This document shows, in pieces, positions 62,927-64,000 of a stretch of DNA of 64,000 nt. The stretch is from an uncultured Holophagaceae bacterium (GTDB taxonomy: Bacteria > Acidobacteriota > Holophagae > Holophagales > Holophagaceae): positions 50,529 through 114,528 of the forward strand of contig CAISFO010000029.1 of NCBI GenBank assembly GCA_903884655.1, read 5' to 3'. Below the pieces are notes generated by a model. That model was not told the DNA's origin and made no database searches. It was given only the letters and a program-made list of their open reading frames with translations. A program made the position numbers and the translations under genes. Positions within the stretch are counted from its first letter, which is position 1, and each line of letters opens with the position of its first letter.

Positions 62927-64000
62927 TCAGTCCGGGTTCAGGTCGAGGAAGGCTGGGCCCGCGTGGGTGATGGAGCCGGCGCCGAACGTGATGACCAGGT
63001 CGCCGCTGCGGGTCAGGCGCCGGATGGCTTCCGGCAGGTCCTCCACGCGATTGACCAGGTGGACGTCCTTCTGGCCGTGGGAACGCAGGGCTTCGGCCAC
63101 GGTGGCGCCATCCACGCCCTGGATGGGCTGCTCACCCGCCGCGTAGATGTCGGTGACGAGGACCGAATCCGCCTCGAAAAAGGCGGTGCCGAATTCATCC
63201 AGCAGGGCCTTGGTGCGGCTGTAGCGGTGGGGCTGAAAGGCGGCCACGATGCGGCGCTCCGGGAAGCCGGCCCGGGCCGCGGCGAGGGTGGCGGCGATTT
63301 CCGTGGGGTGGTGCCCGTAGTCGTCCACCACCATCACGCCGCCTTTTTCGCCCTTCAAATGGAAGCGGCGGTCGGCGCCCGTGAAGCTGGACAGGCTGGC
63401 CCGGATGACTTCCGGTTCCACATCGAGTTCCAGCGCGATGCCGATGGCGGCCAGGGCGTTCAACACCATGTGGTGGCCGGGAACACCGAGGCTGAAGGCG
63501 CCCAGGTCCGCGCCGTGCGCCGTGACCTTGAAGTGCGTCCGGAATCCGTCCTGGCGGATCTCGCGGGCCCGGATGTCCACCTGCGGATGGGTGCCATAGG
63601 TGCGGACCTGGCGCTTCAGGCGGGGCCGCACGGCGGCCGCGTGGGGATCGTCCATGCACAGGAAGACGGAACCGTAAAAGGGCACCTTGTTGGCAAAGGC
63701 CACGAAGGCGTCCTGGATTTCCTCCAGGTCCTTGTAGTGGTCCAGGTGCTCGCGGTCGATGTTGGTGATGGTGGCCAGGGTCGGATTCAGCATGAGGAAG
63801 CTGCCGTCACTCTCGTCGGCCTCCGCCACGAGGAAGGGGCCCTTGCCTAGCTTGGCGTTGCTGCCGATGGTGCCGAGCTTGCCGCCGATGACGATGGTGG
63901 GGTCGATGCCGCCCTGGCTGAGCACCTGGGCCACCATGCTGGTGGTGGTGGTCTTGCCGTGGGAGCCCGCCACGGCGATGCCGTACTTCATGCGCATGAG
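62927..64000 (-). CDS. murC: UDP-N-acetylmuramate-L-alanine ligase (5' end outside window)
   Basis: The gene runs off the right window edge; its first codons are missing and 357 residues are visible. It makes UDP-MurNAc-L-Ala, the first amino-acid step of peptidoglycan synthesis. The ATP loop VAGSHGKTTTTSM, EADESDGSF, TITNIDREHLDHY, DDYGHHPTEIAATLAAAR and FQPHRYSRTK are all present; these mark MurC among the Mur ligases. The Ser in VAGSHGKTTTT (usually Thr) is a mild variation. ubiX follows on the same strand. Confidence 0.95.
   Translation of the reverse strand, partial: LMRMKYGIAVAGSHGKTTTTSMVAQVLSQGGIDPTIVIGGKLGTIGSNAKLGKGPFLVAEADESDGSFLMLNPTLATITNIDREHLDHYKDLEEIQDAFVAFANKVPFYGSVFLCMDDPHAAAVRPRLKRQVRTYGTHPQVDIRAREIRQDGFRTHFKVTAHGADLGAFSLGVPGHHMVLNALAAIGIALELDVEPEVIRASLSSFTGADRRFHLKGEKGGVMVVDDYGHHPTEIAATLAAARAGFPERRIVAAFQPHRYSRTKALLDEFGTAFFEADSVLVTDIYAAGEQPIQGVDGATVAEALRSHGQKDVHLVNRVEDLPEAIRRLTRSGDLVITFGAGSITHAGPAFLDLNPD

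Overview
The window is one continuous piece of GC-rich bacterial chromosome (my rough impression is about 65% G+C) from a diderm, LPS-making bacterium. It carries a porin, an Exb/TonB energising system, a Kdo transferase, lipoproteins and signal peptidase I. The gene set (FadA/FadN-type beta-oxidation pair, an EF-G paralogue, DUF512 radical SAM protein, DUF4388 protein, PilZ proteins) and the codon style fit an acidobacterium of the Holophaga/Geothrix kind. That placement is an inference from memory, not a match I could run. I see no prophage, insertion sequence with a transposase, CRISPR array, rRNA or tRNA.

Region 1 (1-8.8 kb) is a transport island. The 3' part of an OprB-like porin is followed by an Nramp-superfamily transporter with magnesium-transporter-like signatures, a soluble MgtE-N/CBS protein, a 38-residue one-helix membrane protein and a CDF cation-efflux protein. 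On the opposite strand lies a two-gene ABC importer (double permease plus ATPase). Both transport units are preceded by tiny ORFs of 18 and 17 codons with strong ribosome sites and clearly related sequences (M-G-K/R ... D/E-P-P-S ... R-stop). This is the most novel-looking regulatory signal in the window. The island also holds a composite hairpin element fused in frame to the end of the Nramp gene, and a 64-bp fossil of a second ATPase gene copy.

Region 2 (8.8-17.2 kb) has an orphan MoxR ATPase, divergent from a thiolase/FadN beta-oxidation operon closed by a terminator, then an EF-G-like GTPase and a PDZ-radical SAM-DUF512 protein. Region 3 (17.4-27.0 kb) has a secreted beta-propeller, a DMT permease, a complete tonB-exbB-exbD-exbD operon and, divergently, the tgt-yajC-secDF operon. 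Region 4 (27.0-34.4 kb) has an ArnD-like deacetylase and an AcoR-type sigma-54 activator divergent from an aldehyde dehydrogenase plus DUF779 gene, with a -24/-12-like promoter and an IHF-like site between them, then a POT-like MFS permease. Three intergenic spaces here hold palindromic elements whose arms are built from tandem short units.

Region 5 (34.4-45.1 kb) has a PilZ protein, a phosphodiesterase, a thiamine-phosphate-synthase/shikimate-kinase fusion and an ABC exporter on the minus strand. On the plus strand are an M28-PDZ peptidase overlapping aroB, a TPR protein and a small periplasmic-type protein, followed by two small alpha/beta proteins behind a leader with an attenuator-like hairpin. 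Region 6 (45.1-64.0 kb) has an S1/P1 nuclease, lepB, a lipoprotein and tex; YcgR-like PilZ-REC; a CobW-type G3E GTPase; kdtA; a REC-HATPase regulator; trxA; a cNMP-binding protein; ribBA with a degraded GTP cyclohydrolase II half; a DUF4388 protein; a lipoprotein plus FtsX without FtsE; an outer-membrane barrel; a lipoprotein SGNH hydrolase whose catalytic blocks are in circularly permuted order; a VirK/YbjX protein; ubiX; and the 5'-truncated (by the window edge) murC.
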